DNA of 64,000 nt from Dermatemys mawii (GCA_007922305.1 ML677343.1:31489987-31553986), one strand, 5' to 3'; counted from the stretch's first letter, positions 35,061-46,434 are shown. Program-made: numbers and translations. Notes: a model not told the origin generated them from the sequence alone.

Positions 35061-35409
35061 ACCCAGATGTCTCAAAGCTTGGCTTCTCTCAGGGCTGGCA
35101 TTGAACTGCTCATGATGCTGGATGTGTTACTTATTGCTTGCCAGTAAGGGTATCTTTTCCATCTTGCTGAGCTGCTTGATGGATTCCAGCTTCAGTGTGG
35201 TCTTCTCCAATTCTGCTGTTTGTCATCGGGGGGCTTACATCCCACACTAAAGGTTGCTCCATGTCCATGGTTATACATATAAATATTTCCAAGTCTTAAT
35301 TCTCTTATCTCTGGAGTCCCATAAAGTTTGGCTTGAGGACATAGCATTTTTCCTTATTTATCTCTGGCATTTTGGTTGGCATGGTGCTATTTGTGAGCAT
35401 GATCTAAAT

Positions 35410-35720
35410 CAGGGGTAGGCAACCTATGGCACGCGTGCAGAAGGCGGCCTGTGAGCGGATTTTCAGCGTCACTCACACTTCCCGGGGCCTGGCCACCGGT
35501 CTGGGGATCTCTGCATTTTAATTTAATATATAACTAAACTATTAGTGTATATACAGTAAGTAAGGTTTTTAAAATGTTTAAGAAGCTTCATTTAAAATTA
35601 TAGACTTATAGAAAGAGACCTTCTAAAAACGTTAAAATGTATTACTGACACGCGAAACCTTAAATTAGAGTGAATAAATGAAGACACGGCACACCACTTC
35701 TGAAAGGTTGCTGACCCCTG
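35410..35720 (+). mobile_element. Complete non-autonomous hAT element
   Basis: Starts caggggtaggcaacctatgg and ends aggttgctgacccctg. The flanking 8 bases are atctaaat and atttaaat (35,402-35,409; 35,721-35,728), a target duplication with one change. The 311-base element is AT-rich inside and has no transposase. Same family as 32,073-32,375. Confidence 0.85.
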
Positions 35721-35728
35721 ATTTAAAT

Positions 35729-36820
35729 TCTTCTAATCTGGGTGATGCCAGTCTAGCATACTGTTTGTTCCCGTATAAAAAATGAGGGCAATGCAGTTGA
35801 CATAATTAACGAGTTTGCTGGAGCGGGTGAGGTCTCCATAAGGATAGGATATCTGTGCATCTTCTCTTTGTGGCTCAGAATTGTTCATTGTTGGCCCTTC
35901 TTGGGATGCTAATGGAATGCAGAATTTCCCTTTTACATTTGGGTCTGGATATTATTATACCAAAAAAAATTGTGATCCCTAATCTTGGTTTATTTATGGA
36001 CCTGGCTCGAGCTGCTAAAAACCCTGTTTCAAATGTGATTAGAGCTGCCTTTTGTCAGTGAAAAGCTTTGGCATCCGTCTGTTTCCCTTTGGATGATTCT
36101 CCTATGGCCATCATTATCCTGGCTGTTTTGATCTAAATGGATCTGCACTGCATTTGAGTCTCCGCTTTGTTAATGGGCAGCCACCTTCATTCCTGAAAGG
36201 CCCAGGAGACATCTGAGACAGCTAGAGTAAGTTGAGAAAGGATTGTCAGAGTCAGACTGCCTTCCATTTGGAGCCATCTACTAGGAGGCGTTTACATTGC
36301 TTATGTGATTTATTGATTGATTAATTAGTGTGCACAACATTTTGGAGGTGTAACATGTTATACAAATGCTAATTGGTGTTAGATGCTGTTATTTAGTCAT
36401 CATTTATCTCCAACTATGTATGGCTGTCTTACAAAAGAAAATCAACAACAATCCACCCCCGAACAAACAAATGAAAAAACAAATGGGTTAATGGAAACTT
36501 GTGGTTGAAATATCAAACACTGAACATTAGTGAACATATGGGGAAAGTATGCTGGGTTTTTTGCCTCACTTGCCAGTTACAAAAATGATGTTGCTTCAAC
36601 TTTGATACGTGTTTTCCCCCCACTTTGAGTTCAGACAAAGCATGGAAAACTTCAGCTTGAAAGGCATTTGAGAACATTATGAGAAATTGAAAAGAACGGG
36701 GTTAGAATAGAATTTGGAAATCAACCTTAAGTAGAGTGGGTGCCACCCAAAGGCATTCTAATATAGATTCAAACTTTCTATCTATCTGAAGTCCCACTAA
36801 GGCCTCCATCACACTAGTAC
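35729..36820. other. Unassigned non-coding sequence
   Basis: No repeat or gene recognised; AT-rich patches at 36,300-36,500. Confidence 0.4.
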
Positions 36821-36824
36821 CAAA

Positions 36825-37010
36825 GCACCTCACAGTCTTTAGTGTACAACACTTCTCAGAGGCAGGCAAGTGCTATTATGCCCATTATACAGAGGGGAAA
36901 TTGAGGCATAAACCAGCTAAATGACTTGCCCAAGGCAATCTGTGGCAAAGCAGGGCTTTGAACTTCAGTTTCTCCTGTCCCAGGCAAGTCCCTACTCACT
37001 AGAACAGCCA
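36825..37010 (-). repeat. MIR SINE, reverse orientation
   Basis: 'gcccattatacagaggggaa', 'ctaaatgacttgcccaaggc' and 'tgtggcaaagcagggctttg' give the reverse MIR core followed by its head region. Confidence 0.75.
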
Positions 37011-37092
37011 TCCTCTCTACTTTCCACACAATACATATCATCAAGTGCCTCTTTTGTTCTGTGCGAGAATAATGCTTCTTCGAGATGCATCA

Positions 37093-37222
37093 GAACCCAA
37101 ACCTTGGATCCAAAGATCTTTGAACTTTGGATAAGTCTAAATGCAGATTCCATGGCTGAACCAAAACCTTGGCTCCAAATACCCCTGAACTTTGGTTTGA
37201 TTTGAATACTTGCCTTCTGAGC
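37093..37222 (+). repeat. Two-copy tandem duplication, 65-base unit
   Basis: gaacccaaaccttggatcca at 37,093 recurs as gaaccaaaaccttggctcca at 37,158, and 'ttgaactttggat' recurs as 'ctgaactttggtt'. The offset is 65 bases. It is related in wording to phrases elsewhere in the window. Confidence 0.7.
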
Positions 37223-37600
37223 CACTTAAAACAGAAATGTACAAAGTTGGGGAGAGAGTGCCTCCATTTTCTGAGACTCTTCTTTTCTCTGTGGTATGCC
37301 ACAGCACTCCCATTGTCAAGAGTGAAAGTTATGTCTGTGTCAAAGGAAGCAGAGACGCCCACCTATATGCTAAAGATTCCCAGAAGGATGTTTGGGTGCT
37401 TTAATTGCAGATGTTGATTTAAGAATGTGAAGACCAAGCCAACTCAACTGAATCTTTAGCTGTGAGGAACTTATCCCAGATACGTTGTGTACGCCTCTCC
37501 AGAGAGCAGTTAACAGCGAACCTTGTGGCTGAATGCCCACTCTGCCTCTATGCCCAAATACTGCATTTTTATTTACTAACCTTAATATCATGGCATATAA
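37223..37600. other. Unassigned non-coding sequence
   Basis: No repeat or gene recognised. Confidence 0.4.
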
Positions 37601-38014
37601 CAGGGGTCTCAAACTCAAATGACCACGAGGGCCACATGAGGACTAGTGCACTGGCCCGAGGGCTGCAACACTGACACACCTCCCCTCACTGCCCCCAGCC
37701 CTGCCCCCACTCCACCCCTTCCATGAGGTCCCGCCCCTGCCTCGCCGCCTCCTCTGAGCCCGCAGCTCCCCGCTCCCTCTTGGAAAGCGCTAGGCACCGC
37801 CAGCAGCTGTTTGGCAAACAAAGCAAGAGCAATATGGGAAGTCCAGAGCTGGAAACACAAGCAAACAAATCTAAATTAACAAGTAATTACCAGCCTCAGA
37901 GGATTCAAGCTTTTTTCAAATGTAATATGCTGATAAATCTGACAGAAATTTCAGCCCATCTCAGCCTAATATCAATTATAATTTTATAAAGTCTCCCTCT
38001 CTCTCTCCCAAACT

Positions 38015-38300
38015 GATCTTCATAACCCTGTTCCCCATCCCCGCTTAGCCCCTAACCCAGCTCCCTGCGTTCCATCCCCAAATCTCCCCTACTCACCCTC
38101 ATAACCCTGCTCCCCATCCCTAAATCTCCACCCACTCACCCCTATAACTCAACTCCCTGTACCCCATCCCTAAATCTCACCCCACTCACCTCCCATAGCC
38201 CTGTTCTCCATCTCCAAATGTCTCCCACTCATCCTTGTAACCCAGTGCCCTGTCCCCAAATCTCCCCCAAGCCTGCTCCCTGTTCCCAAATTCTCCTCCC
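38015..38300 (+). repeat. Degenerate C-rich minisatellite
   Basis: Phrases 'cataaccctgctccccatcc', 'ccctaaatctc' and 'cccactcacc' recur at irregular spacing of roughly 40 to 80 bases. Confidence 0.7.
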
Positions 38301-38566
38301 ATCCCCCCAGCTTCAAGATCCTCCCATCCCTAAACTGCCCCTCCCTGTCCCTCTGTCTCCTCTTTCCGTCTCCTTTCAGCCTTCCTGGACTCTCCTGCCC
38401 GCCACCCCTTGCTCGAGCCTGGCACTCTCCGCAGGGGATACCGGTAGTGGGGCACGATGGGCAGGGGGAGACGCAGCAAGCCCAGGCTGCTGCAGCCGAC
38501 CTGAAAGCCGTGGATTGTCACTCAGCTGTGGCTGCTCACAGGGCAGCAACCCCCACCTGGGGGTGA

Positions 38567-38868
38567 GGAGGCTTCTCTGCTGCCTGACTGGGCCGCTGCC
38601 CAGCCCTGGCTTCCAGTCACTGCTGCTGCAGCTTCAATGAATGAGCTGGGGCGGCTCTTCCCAGGAGCCCTCTGCAGCGACGGCCAGGAGTGGTAAGCCA
38701 GGCTCCCTGCCACCCTCCCGCCTCCCTCTGAGGGAGGCTTACCGCTCCTGGCTGATGCTGCAGAGGGCTTCTGAGAAGCGCTGCCCCAGCTCATTCATTG
38801 AAGCCACAGCAGCAGTGCCTGGTAGCTGGGGATTGGCAGCGGCCCAGCCAGACAGCAGAGAAGCCTCC
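38567..38868. repeat. Large inverted repeat, 133-base arms
   Basis: The left arm (38,567-38,699) and the reverse complement of the right arm (38,736-38,868) align without gaps; by hand 115 of 133 positions agree. The spacer is 36 bases. It could fold into a long stem-loop in DNA or RNA. Mirrored open frames beginning MSWG on both strands are a by-product. Confidence 0.9.
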
Positions 38869-38996
38869 GCTTCTGGCCCCTACCTCCCGGAAACTGCTAT
38901 GGTGGTGGAGGGCAGGGAGCTTGGTGGGCCGCAGGGAAGGACTTCGCAGACCACATGTGGACCGCGGGCCACATGTTTGAGACCCCTGGATTATAA

Positions 38997-39745
38997 TGTA
39001 TCCACGCTCCAGTGCACTGGCATAAAATAGAGATGTCAGCTCAAGCAGTGACTACACAGTCACAAAGGAGCAATATAGAAAAGGGTTGCAGACGGAGATG
39101 CATTTCCCCACCTGAAAACTGCTCATTAACGCTGTCTGCTGTTGGGAAGTGTTAGCTTCTTTCCTTAGATGGACACAAAAGTTCACTTTCTCCTCAACGT
39201 TCGATTACACCATGATAGCTCGATTCACGCCTTTAGGAGCATCACAAACCACCCAATGCTTCAGAAAGGAAAGAATTAGTAGCCAGGTTCAGGGAACACA
39301 GGAGAGTATAGGAGACTGGTAATGAGGTAGGGAATCTTCCATCATTATCTTGCTGGTTGGAATCCAGTGCAGGTCGGTGGAGACTGAAGAGCATTGCTGT
39401 CTGATGATGGTTCGGTGGCCTGCATGAAATGAGGTGGTAGCTCTCCTTCCCAGTCCTAGCATGAAAGGTGTCACATGACAACTGTATGGCAGGCTCAACA
39501 GAGAGGCCAAGGCCTGAATGAGGCCTGGAGACTGGACACATCTCCCACTCTTGAAGGAGGATCCCCCAGCGAAGGGTCAGCCGGGGATGGGGGAATACAG
39601 AGAGGATGTAACTCAGCCCCTCCCCATGTTGTTAAATTACCTTTTTCTATTGCCAGGAGGTTTTTGTTTTATTCCTCCCATTGTTTAGATACTTAAAAAT
39701 AAAGCTCCTTTCTCTGTGGCCAGTCTTGTTCTATGGGGCAAAGAG
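38997..39745. other. Unassigned non-coding sequence
   Basis: No repeat or gene recognised. Confidence 0.4.
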
Positions 39746-39749
39746 CTTT

Positions 39750-39968
39750 GTGCCCATGTTGGTGCAAAGCTCCATGGCTTTTGTAACACCAACCGACCCT
39801 GGTCATCAGCAGGTGAGATTGAAACTGGGACCTCTGGAGCTTACTGCATGAGCCTCTGCTGCATGAGGTAAAAGCCACGTAGCTAAGGCTGTAGCAGACT
39901 AATTAATCTCTTAAGTGATGCCACTACATGGGACAGAACACCAGACCCAGGAGGTGTGTGGCTTACAC
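39750..39968 (-). repeat. tRNA-derived SINE, reverse orientation
   Basis: On the minus strand a B-box-like cccagtttcaatctc is preceded by 'cagcagaggctcatgcag', an A-box-like region. On + the diagnostic wording is 'gattgaaactgggacctctg', 'gagcctctgctgcatgaggt', 'agctaaggctgtagcagact' and 'ggacagaacaccagacccag'. It is a known-looking turtle SINE with a tRNA-like head; a diverged head lies at 660-800. Confidence 0.7.
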
Positions 39969-39969
39969 T

Positions 39970-41830
39970 TTCATTTGTTGCCTTGTTTGTGTATACATCA
40001 CGACTACCAGTACTGCTAGCAAGAGCGTGCAGACCTCTGGGAGCTACTGTTCCCAGCTCAATGTTGCAGACAGTGCTTGGAAGCATGCACTTTGGGGTAG
40101 GGTGGCTTCCTTTCGTGATGCTCCCCAAAGGGACAAAAGCTGCTTTTGGGTAACACGGTGGTGTAATTTCTGTGGCATTTATTGACTTGGGAGGTCACAG
40201 AGAAAGATATTGTGGCTCGATGTTGAAAGGGGTGGGGGGATTTGTGCCCATATTTGAGCTTGACAGCTGGAGCTACGGAAGATAAGGTGGTAAGATGGGA
40301 AGATAAAATGTCATGCTTCAGGCCAGGAAGTGATTTCCTATAGGTATCAGGAATGAAACTCTCCTGAATGTACAGCATTGTACAATTAGGTAGGGGTATT
40401 CTGAGGGCATCAGACAATGACTGCCATTGGAGGCTGACTATTGCAGTAGATGCATTGATGAACAGCCCCAATACAATAACCCTGTGCCCTCATCAGTCTC
40501 CTAAACAAAGGGTTCTCACCATTTGTCCTTGTGTGAACCACCTTCTTTTCCAACTGGGATCAAAGAACTTCCCTGGGGGAGCTGCAACAATTGCTCACAA
40601 GTGGAAGTCACGTTAGGAGAGTACGGAATGTAATCTTAGCTGTTTTTGATGCAATGATTTGGCAGCTGGAAATGGGGAGGTGCCAACATCAGATGATCTC
40701 TTGGCAGACATCTAGCAAATATTCCATCAACCCCTATTTGGGAAGTGCTGCTCCAAAAGACATTATGATATTGTCTCTCTCTAGGGGCCTGGGGCTTGTG
40801 TGATGCTGTCCTCTCCTGGTTGGCCCATAGAGAAGATAAGAAACTTGGGTCAGCTAAAGGCGATCTTTTAGCTTAGGCAATAGAAATCGACGTGTTTTGA
40901 CAATGAAGAACCAAGGTGTTAGACTGATAGTTCCAGCTTTCCAGGGTTGTGTGGCTTATTAACTCATCAGGACTGATTCTCTATTGCCTTATACCTTGTA
41001 TATTCATTTACCCCCATTTACCACTCTGATCTGATTTTAAAAATGTACCCATTTTTGCGCTGGTGTTCATGACCATACCAGGTGCCCAGCAGCGGCGAAT
41101 CAAGCCCTTGGTGGCTGTTGTCTGCTGGATTATTACAACATCAGCCAGGGAATCCAAAGAGAATTCACAATCACTCTTTCACCCTTCTCGCTATAGCATG
41201 GCATTGCATAGTTTAGGATTGATCACCTGCCCCTGAACTACTGGGGGTTAGGATCACCAGCTAAGCGGCAGATTCAGCCTTACCTCTCAAGGTGTTCCAG
41301 CACAAGCAGCTCTAACAGAATGATACAGCTGAACTATCTGTAGCATAGTGTTCATCAAAGGTGCTCCTTTGGGTCTCGCTGGTCAGCCCGTTTGGTTTTG
41401 CTTTTCCCTGTGGTCAGTTATTGTCTCCTTGATTTAAAGCTGACAGTATTAAATATATCTGTCCTCTGGGAGCGTATGAGGTAAATAGATCATTCATCTA
41501 TTTTTGTGGCCATTACATGAATTTTTTTTTACGTAATTATTTTTTATTGTCAGGTGGGGTTTTTTTGACAGTTCCTTGGCCAGTGTGCTTTGCAGGTGCC
41601 CTCACTGAGGGTTATGCCAAACGCAATCTGTGAGATAGTCAATATTCCTTAGTGGCTGGAACCCCAGATGGCATGCGCACTAGCGATTGAATCCAAGTGC
41701 AACGGTGTAATGCTTTTTAAATTGAAGGCCCTGTAGGAGAGAGCTGCTGAACTCTTCACTAGTGAAATGACATCTGCAAGAAGGCACCGTACAGAGTAAG
41801 TATAGTCCTCAACATGATTTCAGTATAGGG
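39970..41830. other. Unassigned non-coding sequence
   Basis: Unique by eye. The 137-codon minus-strand frame at 40,058-40,471 has no recognised domain. 41,395-41,530 is repeat-poor. Confidence 0.4.
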
Positions 41831-41834
41831 GAGA

Positions 41835-42065
41835 CAGCGTCACTTATTGGACAGAGCACTAGACTGGGACAAAGAAAACTTGAGTTCTAATCCCAGTTCC
41901 CCTAGTGACCTGCTGGCTGATCTTGGGCAAGTCATATCACTGCTCCGTGCCTCAGTTTCCCCATCTCCAAAATGGAGGCTATCATGCTAACCTCCTTTGT
42001 AAAGTGCCTGAAGACCTACTGATTCTCCATATACTGTATAGAAATGTATATATTTAGGTATTAAT
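41835..42065 (+). repeat. MIR SINE, well preserved
   Basis: The best MIR copy here. Order: 'ggacagagcactagactggg', 'gttctaatcccagttcccct', 'gatcttgggcaagtcatatc', 'cgtgcctcagtttccccatc', 'ccaaaatggaggctatcatg', 'cctcctttgtaaagtgcctg'. The tRNA-like head, the core and most of the tail are present; it grades into AT-rich sequence. Confidence 0.88.
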
Positions 42066-42439
42066 AATATCCTTTATATAAGTATGAATTAATTAATATA
42101 CTCTGCATAAGCATTAATAATAATATTCCATATCACAACATGGGTTGATACGTTTTCTCTCCTATTCAAAGTCCCTTTGCACTTTCTGTTGGATGTTGCA
42201 TTTTTCATCTCCTCCTCTCCCAAGTGGTTGCATAGTCTTGCTGTGCACTGTTAAACAACTGCCGAGCTCTACCCCAGAGAGGGCTGCGGTTGACCAGTGA
42301 GGTGAAATGATTCCAGTGTAATCAATAACATAACACAGAATCTGTACCATTGGTCTTTAAAAGGATGTTGTCAACCCATCCAGCAAAAAATGGGCCTTAT
42401 TTTTACATTGTTCTCAGGTGAAAGGGATCATCCTCCAGA

Positions 42440-42720
42440 TTCTAAATACATAATTTTAAGGGCAGAAGGGATCATTTGATCATTTTTGTCTGACCTCTTG
42501 CATAGCTGCAGGCCACAGAGTTTCATCCAGTTATTCCTGTGCTGATAGGGTGACCAGACAGCAAATTTGAAAAATCAGGACAGGGGGTGGGGAGTAATAG
42601 GTGCCTATATAAGAAAAAGACCCCAAAATTGGGATTGTCCCTATAAAATTGGGATGTCTGGTCACCCTATGTGCTGAGCCTATATCTCTTGTAAGTTTTA
42701 TTTCACCTCTCATTATCCCA
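42440..42720 (+). repeat. 'ggccagaagggaccat' family copy, split by a DNA element
   Basis: 'attttaagggcagaagggat', 'gtctgacctcttgcatagct' and 'ccacagagtttcatccagtt' run to 42,545; the continuation 'gagcctatatctcttgtaag' resumes after 42,669. The gap is exactly the element at 42,546-42,669 plus one target duplication. Confidence 0.7.
42546..42669 (+). mobile_element. Complete 124-bp element, nested
   Basis: Perfect 14-bp terminal inverted repeat: tagggtgaccagac at the left, gtctggtcaccctA at the right. A perfect 8-bp duplication, tgtgctga, flanks it (42,538-42,545 and 42,670-42,677), as in hAT elements. Inside are 'cctatataagaaaaagaccc' and 'gtccctataaaatt'. A sister copy lies at 50,965-51,093. 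Confidence 0.92.
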
Positions 42721-42724
42721 AATT

Positions 42725-44070
42725 TATCACAGAGTGCAGTGAGGGCAGAATTAGGCCAACACTGAGTGCTTTTGAAAATCCTACCTGTTGTGTTTTACTA
42801 CACAATTTGATTTGTTTGTGTTTTAAGATGGGTGGGAAGAAGGAAGGAGCCAGTTCCTCAGGGAATGGCAGAAGAGTTTCTTAAAGGATCTGCCCTACAC
42901 ACAGAAATATTCCCCTGAAAATGCTGGAGGAAAGGTATCCACATGCATTTATATTGAGAAAAAGAAACTGGGCTTATTGAGAAGAAGGGAGGAGGAGATT
43001 AAAGGATTAATATTATTAATTATTTGTATTGTGAGAAAACTATTGGATAAGGGGAAGAGCACCCATCTAGGGACAGGGAAGTAGACAACCAGGATGGGGA
43101 GAGGAGGAGCTATTTTTGGGGAGCCCTTGCTGCGAGAGTCCAGCTAACACCAGTACCAACAGCGTCTGAGTTAATTTCCGCAATGTAACTCCCCGACGTA
43201 GGCTTCAGTCGCTGCTTCCTACTAAACCAGTTAAAAGTGACTTACAGACTCCATCTTAACAAACTGGAGAAGAGATGGTGGTGTCAGTGGTGCCACAGGC
43301 AAAGGGCACGAATAACGCTATCTGGCTGGCGCACTCTGCTTCTTGTTTCTTCCTGCTCCCATTTAATTATTTTCTATGAGATTTAAAAAACCAAACGGTG
43401 ACCCCCTCCCTGCCTCCTTACTGGCTGACAACAGAGAAAGGGTTGTTTGGGAAGAGGCTGCATATCACATGGCCAGTGGGCTGCTGAGTAGAAATAGTCA
43501 TGTGCCTTTGGGGTATTTTGGGGGTTTTGTTACCAAAAGGGGCAATGTCTTGATTTCAAAGTGTTATGCTAGCTGATAATAGAAGGCCAATAGGTCAGAG
43601 GGGAGCTGGTTGGCTCATAAGTACTGGGTGTGATGTTTTTCTCCCCTTAGCAATAGAACTGTCAGAGTGCTTTAAAACTAGCGTCCAAAAAGCAGGGGGC
43701 AAGTCTGTCCTGGCTGATGTTGGTGCAGGCTGTTAATGGAAAGGAGATGTTTTGCCCAGTAAGGTCTGATGCTGCATTTTCCACTTTGAGTTGTATTAAT
43801 TCTTGCCTTGAATAGCCCCTTGTCTAAGCCTTGCTTTAATGCCCTCAGGCAAAGTAATTGTCCAGAACTGAGACAAAAGCATTTGCTTAAATAGAGCAAC
43901 ATAACCTTTTGTGAGAGAACAATGATGCTGAGCAAGCTAGCACCACCTCTCTGTATGATGTGCAGGGAACTAGCTGCTGTTAATATTAACACTGCTGGAG
44001 CTGCTAAGGGTAGTAAAGACTGAAGCTGATGGTATTACACGAAACGACTGTCTGCTGCACCTTGCACAGA
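42725..44070. other. Unassigned non-coding sequence
   Basis: No repeat or gene recognised; AT-rich at 43,000-43,035. Confidence 0.4.
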
Positions 44071-44079
44071 GGGCGAAGC

Positions 44080-44365
44080 GAGTGACGGGACGCGCGAATG
44101 AAAAACCTGTGAGACTGTTTTTGCCCTCATCATGCAATGCCAGCTTTACCCAGAATTCCAAGGGGCCGCAGGGACTGCAGGGGCTGTTGGATACCTACCC
44201 ACAGTGCGCCGCTCTGAGAGTCGACGCTAGCTGCAGATCTATGAACGCGATCCGCCAAATTAGCCCGCCTACTGGGGATGCACACAATCAAATGTGTACA
44301 CTCGGCTTTCTTAATTTGAGCTCTAGAAAGGTGACGTTAGCTCGTAGTGTAGACAAGGCCTTGTT
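44080..44365 (+). mobile_element. Possible non-autonomous DNA element, partial
   Basis: 'gttggatacctacccacagt', 'gcgccgctctgagagtcgac' and a terminal 'agtgtagacaaggcc' fit a turtle repeat ending in 'tagtgtagacatagcc'. The left terminus was not found. Confidence 0.45.
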
Positions 44366-44379
44366 TGGGCTGAGCACCA

Positions 44380-45795
44380 GTTGATGCCTGTTGTAATATG
44401 TTCGCTTCCAGGTCCCTTTCTCTTTCCAAATGAGTCATTAGCTGGTTCTTTTGCCTGGTCCAGGAACCCATCCAGCTTCATCAGTGCGGAGTAATAGGTA
44501 GAGAAGGGACAATGCTGTGGGTAGGACTGCAGGGTGCAGAATGAGTCAGAAAAGGTATCTTACAACTTTAGGTGGAATCAAGTGAACTTATTTTGCTTTT
44601 TATTTAATATATTTAGAAGGGGGAAACAGCTTACCTCAAATTTTTCTTAATTTTTGTAGCTCTCATGTCTATAGGTCAGATTTTCAGCCCCAACTCTTTA
44701 AAAAATAAATTGTACATAGGCTAAAAGCCGCATGGTGTTGTGAGTTCCCATAGGTGGCAGACCAGGATGGCTATACAGCTCCCTATATTAGTTACCTATG
44801 TAAACACCTTTCCAGTGTTTTGCCTCTTGGGGTGAGTGGCTTATTTAAACATTCTGCATTCAGAAATGAGGAGTGTTTGCGGCCCTGAACTCCCTTCCCC
44901 CAGTGCTCTCTGGGACAATCTCTTGCTCATAACTTTCCTTCTCAGCAGGGCTCGTTTGTGCTGTAAACTAATTAGGCAAGTGGTCAAATACCACAAAAAC
45001 CTTTCCTCCCATTAGAGACCAATAACTGTCCAGAGTGGGTGTTGAAATGCCTCATTAACAATGTGTGGGGGGCTAAGATTAGTGGAGGCCTCCTCCTCAG
45101 GATCCATGCTAGAAAAACAAAACGTCATCTCAGCGATGCAGGAGGTTATAACCCTAATCTGCTCCATGGCTAATGTTTTAAACGCCTATTAGATAACCTT
45201 GAATTACGCATCTGGACTGGGGCTAGGCCTGGACTTTGACACGGCAAGAATTGTTTTAGTTTGAAAAGGAAAGGAGCAGTTCTGAGGTTACCGTGGGTGG
45301 AGGAACCTATCCCACCTCCATCAACCTCATACCACCAGTCCTGCAGGCTCCCTTCCATCCTTCCCTCCTACTTCTCCCTTGCCCCTTTCTCTTTCCTTCC
45401 CTTCTGTCATGCCCTCCCTGCCTTTTTCTTTCCATTTAGCTCTGTCCCGGTCTAGACGGGTTCTTGTACTGCCCTCATCACCACAGTAGGAAAGTGCCTT
45501 GCGACCGTGCCTTAGGCAAGATGACTAACATCTGTGGTACATGGTTCATCCTCTCTCATCTCTGGCCTTGGAGAGAATCGTGTGGGCCGTGGAGAGTTCA
45601 TTTGGGTAGGGTTGGGGCTTTGGTTTGTTTTAAACATTCATGCCTCTGCTGTGGGTGTGTTGGTGAAGGCAGGTTGGAGAAATGCGCCTGGTGGGCGGAT
45701 CCTTAGATAGCCCCCTCCTCACACTCTGTGTGTGGAAAAAGAATATGGTAGGATTTGCATGGTCTCACTCGGCCTGTTTGTTATATCTCCCCCCT
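44380..45795. other. Unassigned non-coding sequence
   Basis: Pyrimidine-rich part at 45,300-45,440; no repeat or gene recognised. Confidence 0.4.
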
Positions 45796-45799
45796 CCCG

Positions 45800-45950
45800 T
45801 CTCTTTTGTCTTGTCCATTGAGGTAGAAGGCCCCTGCCTTGGAGAGCTTACAAGGACTTGGTTTGTGCAGTGCTTAGCACAATGCGTCCTCATTCTCAGC
45901 TGGCCTCCCAGCACTACTGTATTACAAATAATAATAGAGGTGACACACAT
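45800..45950 (+). repeat. MIR/L2-type 3' end
   Basis: 'tgtgcagtgcttagcacaat' then 'cagcactactgtattacaaa' and 'taataatag' match the tail family. Confidence 0.65.
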
Positions 45951-45954
45951 CATT

Positions 45955-46430
45955 CTGTGACAGCTGCTCTGTGGAAGTCCAAGGCCAGAATCCTGAACCT
46001 GGGCCCGGTGCCCTTTCCACACTGGTTTAGGTAAGCGGAGTAATGTGAGCAGAACAGATATGCTTAAGCCTTGGTACACACCCTTTGCCTGACCCATAAT
46101 GCCTCTGTGTAGGATTCCTGCAGTTTTGGACGGAAGCCAGAATCGGGGTGGGCCGTTTTTGCCCCATGATGTCCCTTCTGTCTGCAGCTTTCCAGGGCTC
46201 TGTCTCTCACAGGGTTGTACATGGTCATCATCGTTGGAAGATGTGGGTGCCACCCATGTGTTAAAACACATGTGCCTAGCAAAGACCAGGGTGTGCTTCC
46301 AGTTTCATGTCCCCTTTCAGACAGTAAAGCAGGGTAGAAACTAGGAACCAGGGTCTGGCCCCAGGTTCTCACAACAGTGTAACCAAAGACTGCCACCAGC
46401 CAGAGAATCCGAAATGCCAATTGGAATCAG
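45955..46430. other. Unassigned non-coding sequence
   Basis: Overlapping frames on both strands (45,765-46,420) show no domain. Confidence 0.4.
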
Positions 46431-46434
46431 AGAC

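Larger units (their letters stand above)
37601..38988 (+). mobile_element. Long composite hAT-like element
   Basis: The terminal inverted repeat caggggtctcaaac (37,601) is matched by gtttgagacccctg ending at 38,988, 14 of 14 bases. Flanking 8-mers gcatataa and gattataa agree at 6 of 8. Inside, in order: GC-rich 5' part (to about 37,805), an AT-rich island (37,810-37,990), a degenerate C-rich minisatellite (about 38,015-38,300), a GC-rich part, and a large inverted repeat (38,567-38,868). No transposase domain was recognised, so it would need proteins from elsewhere. Its 1,388-base length is larger than its neighbours, perhaps because the minisatellite grew or other DNA was captured. Open frames on both strands are compositional. 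Confidence 0.8.

Noticed and set aside
37993..38420. CRISPR-like array
   Set aside because: The repeated phrases are degenerate with irregular spacing and no unique spacers. It is a minisatellite inside a transposon, in a vertebrate.
38218..39030. 140- and 129-codon frames and mirrored MSWG frames
   Set aside because: They fall within the hAT-like element; the mirror comes from the 133-base inverted repeat and the first from the C-rich minisatellite.
45765..46420. 168- and 118-codon minus-strand frames
   Set aside because: They overlap a MIR-type tail and each other in different frames, with no recognisable domain.
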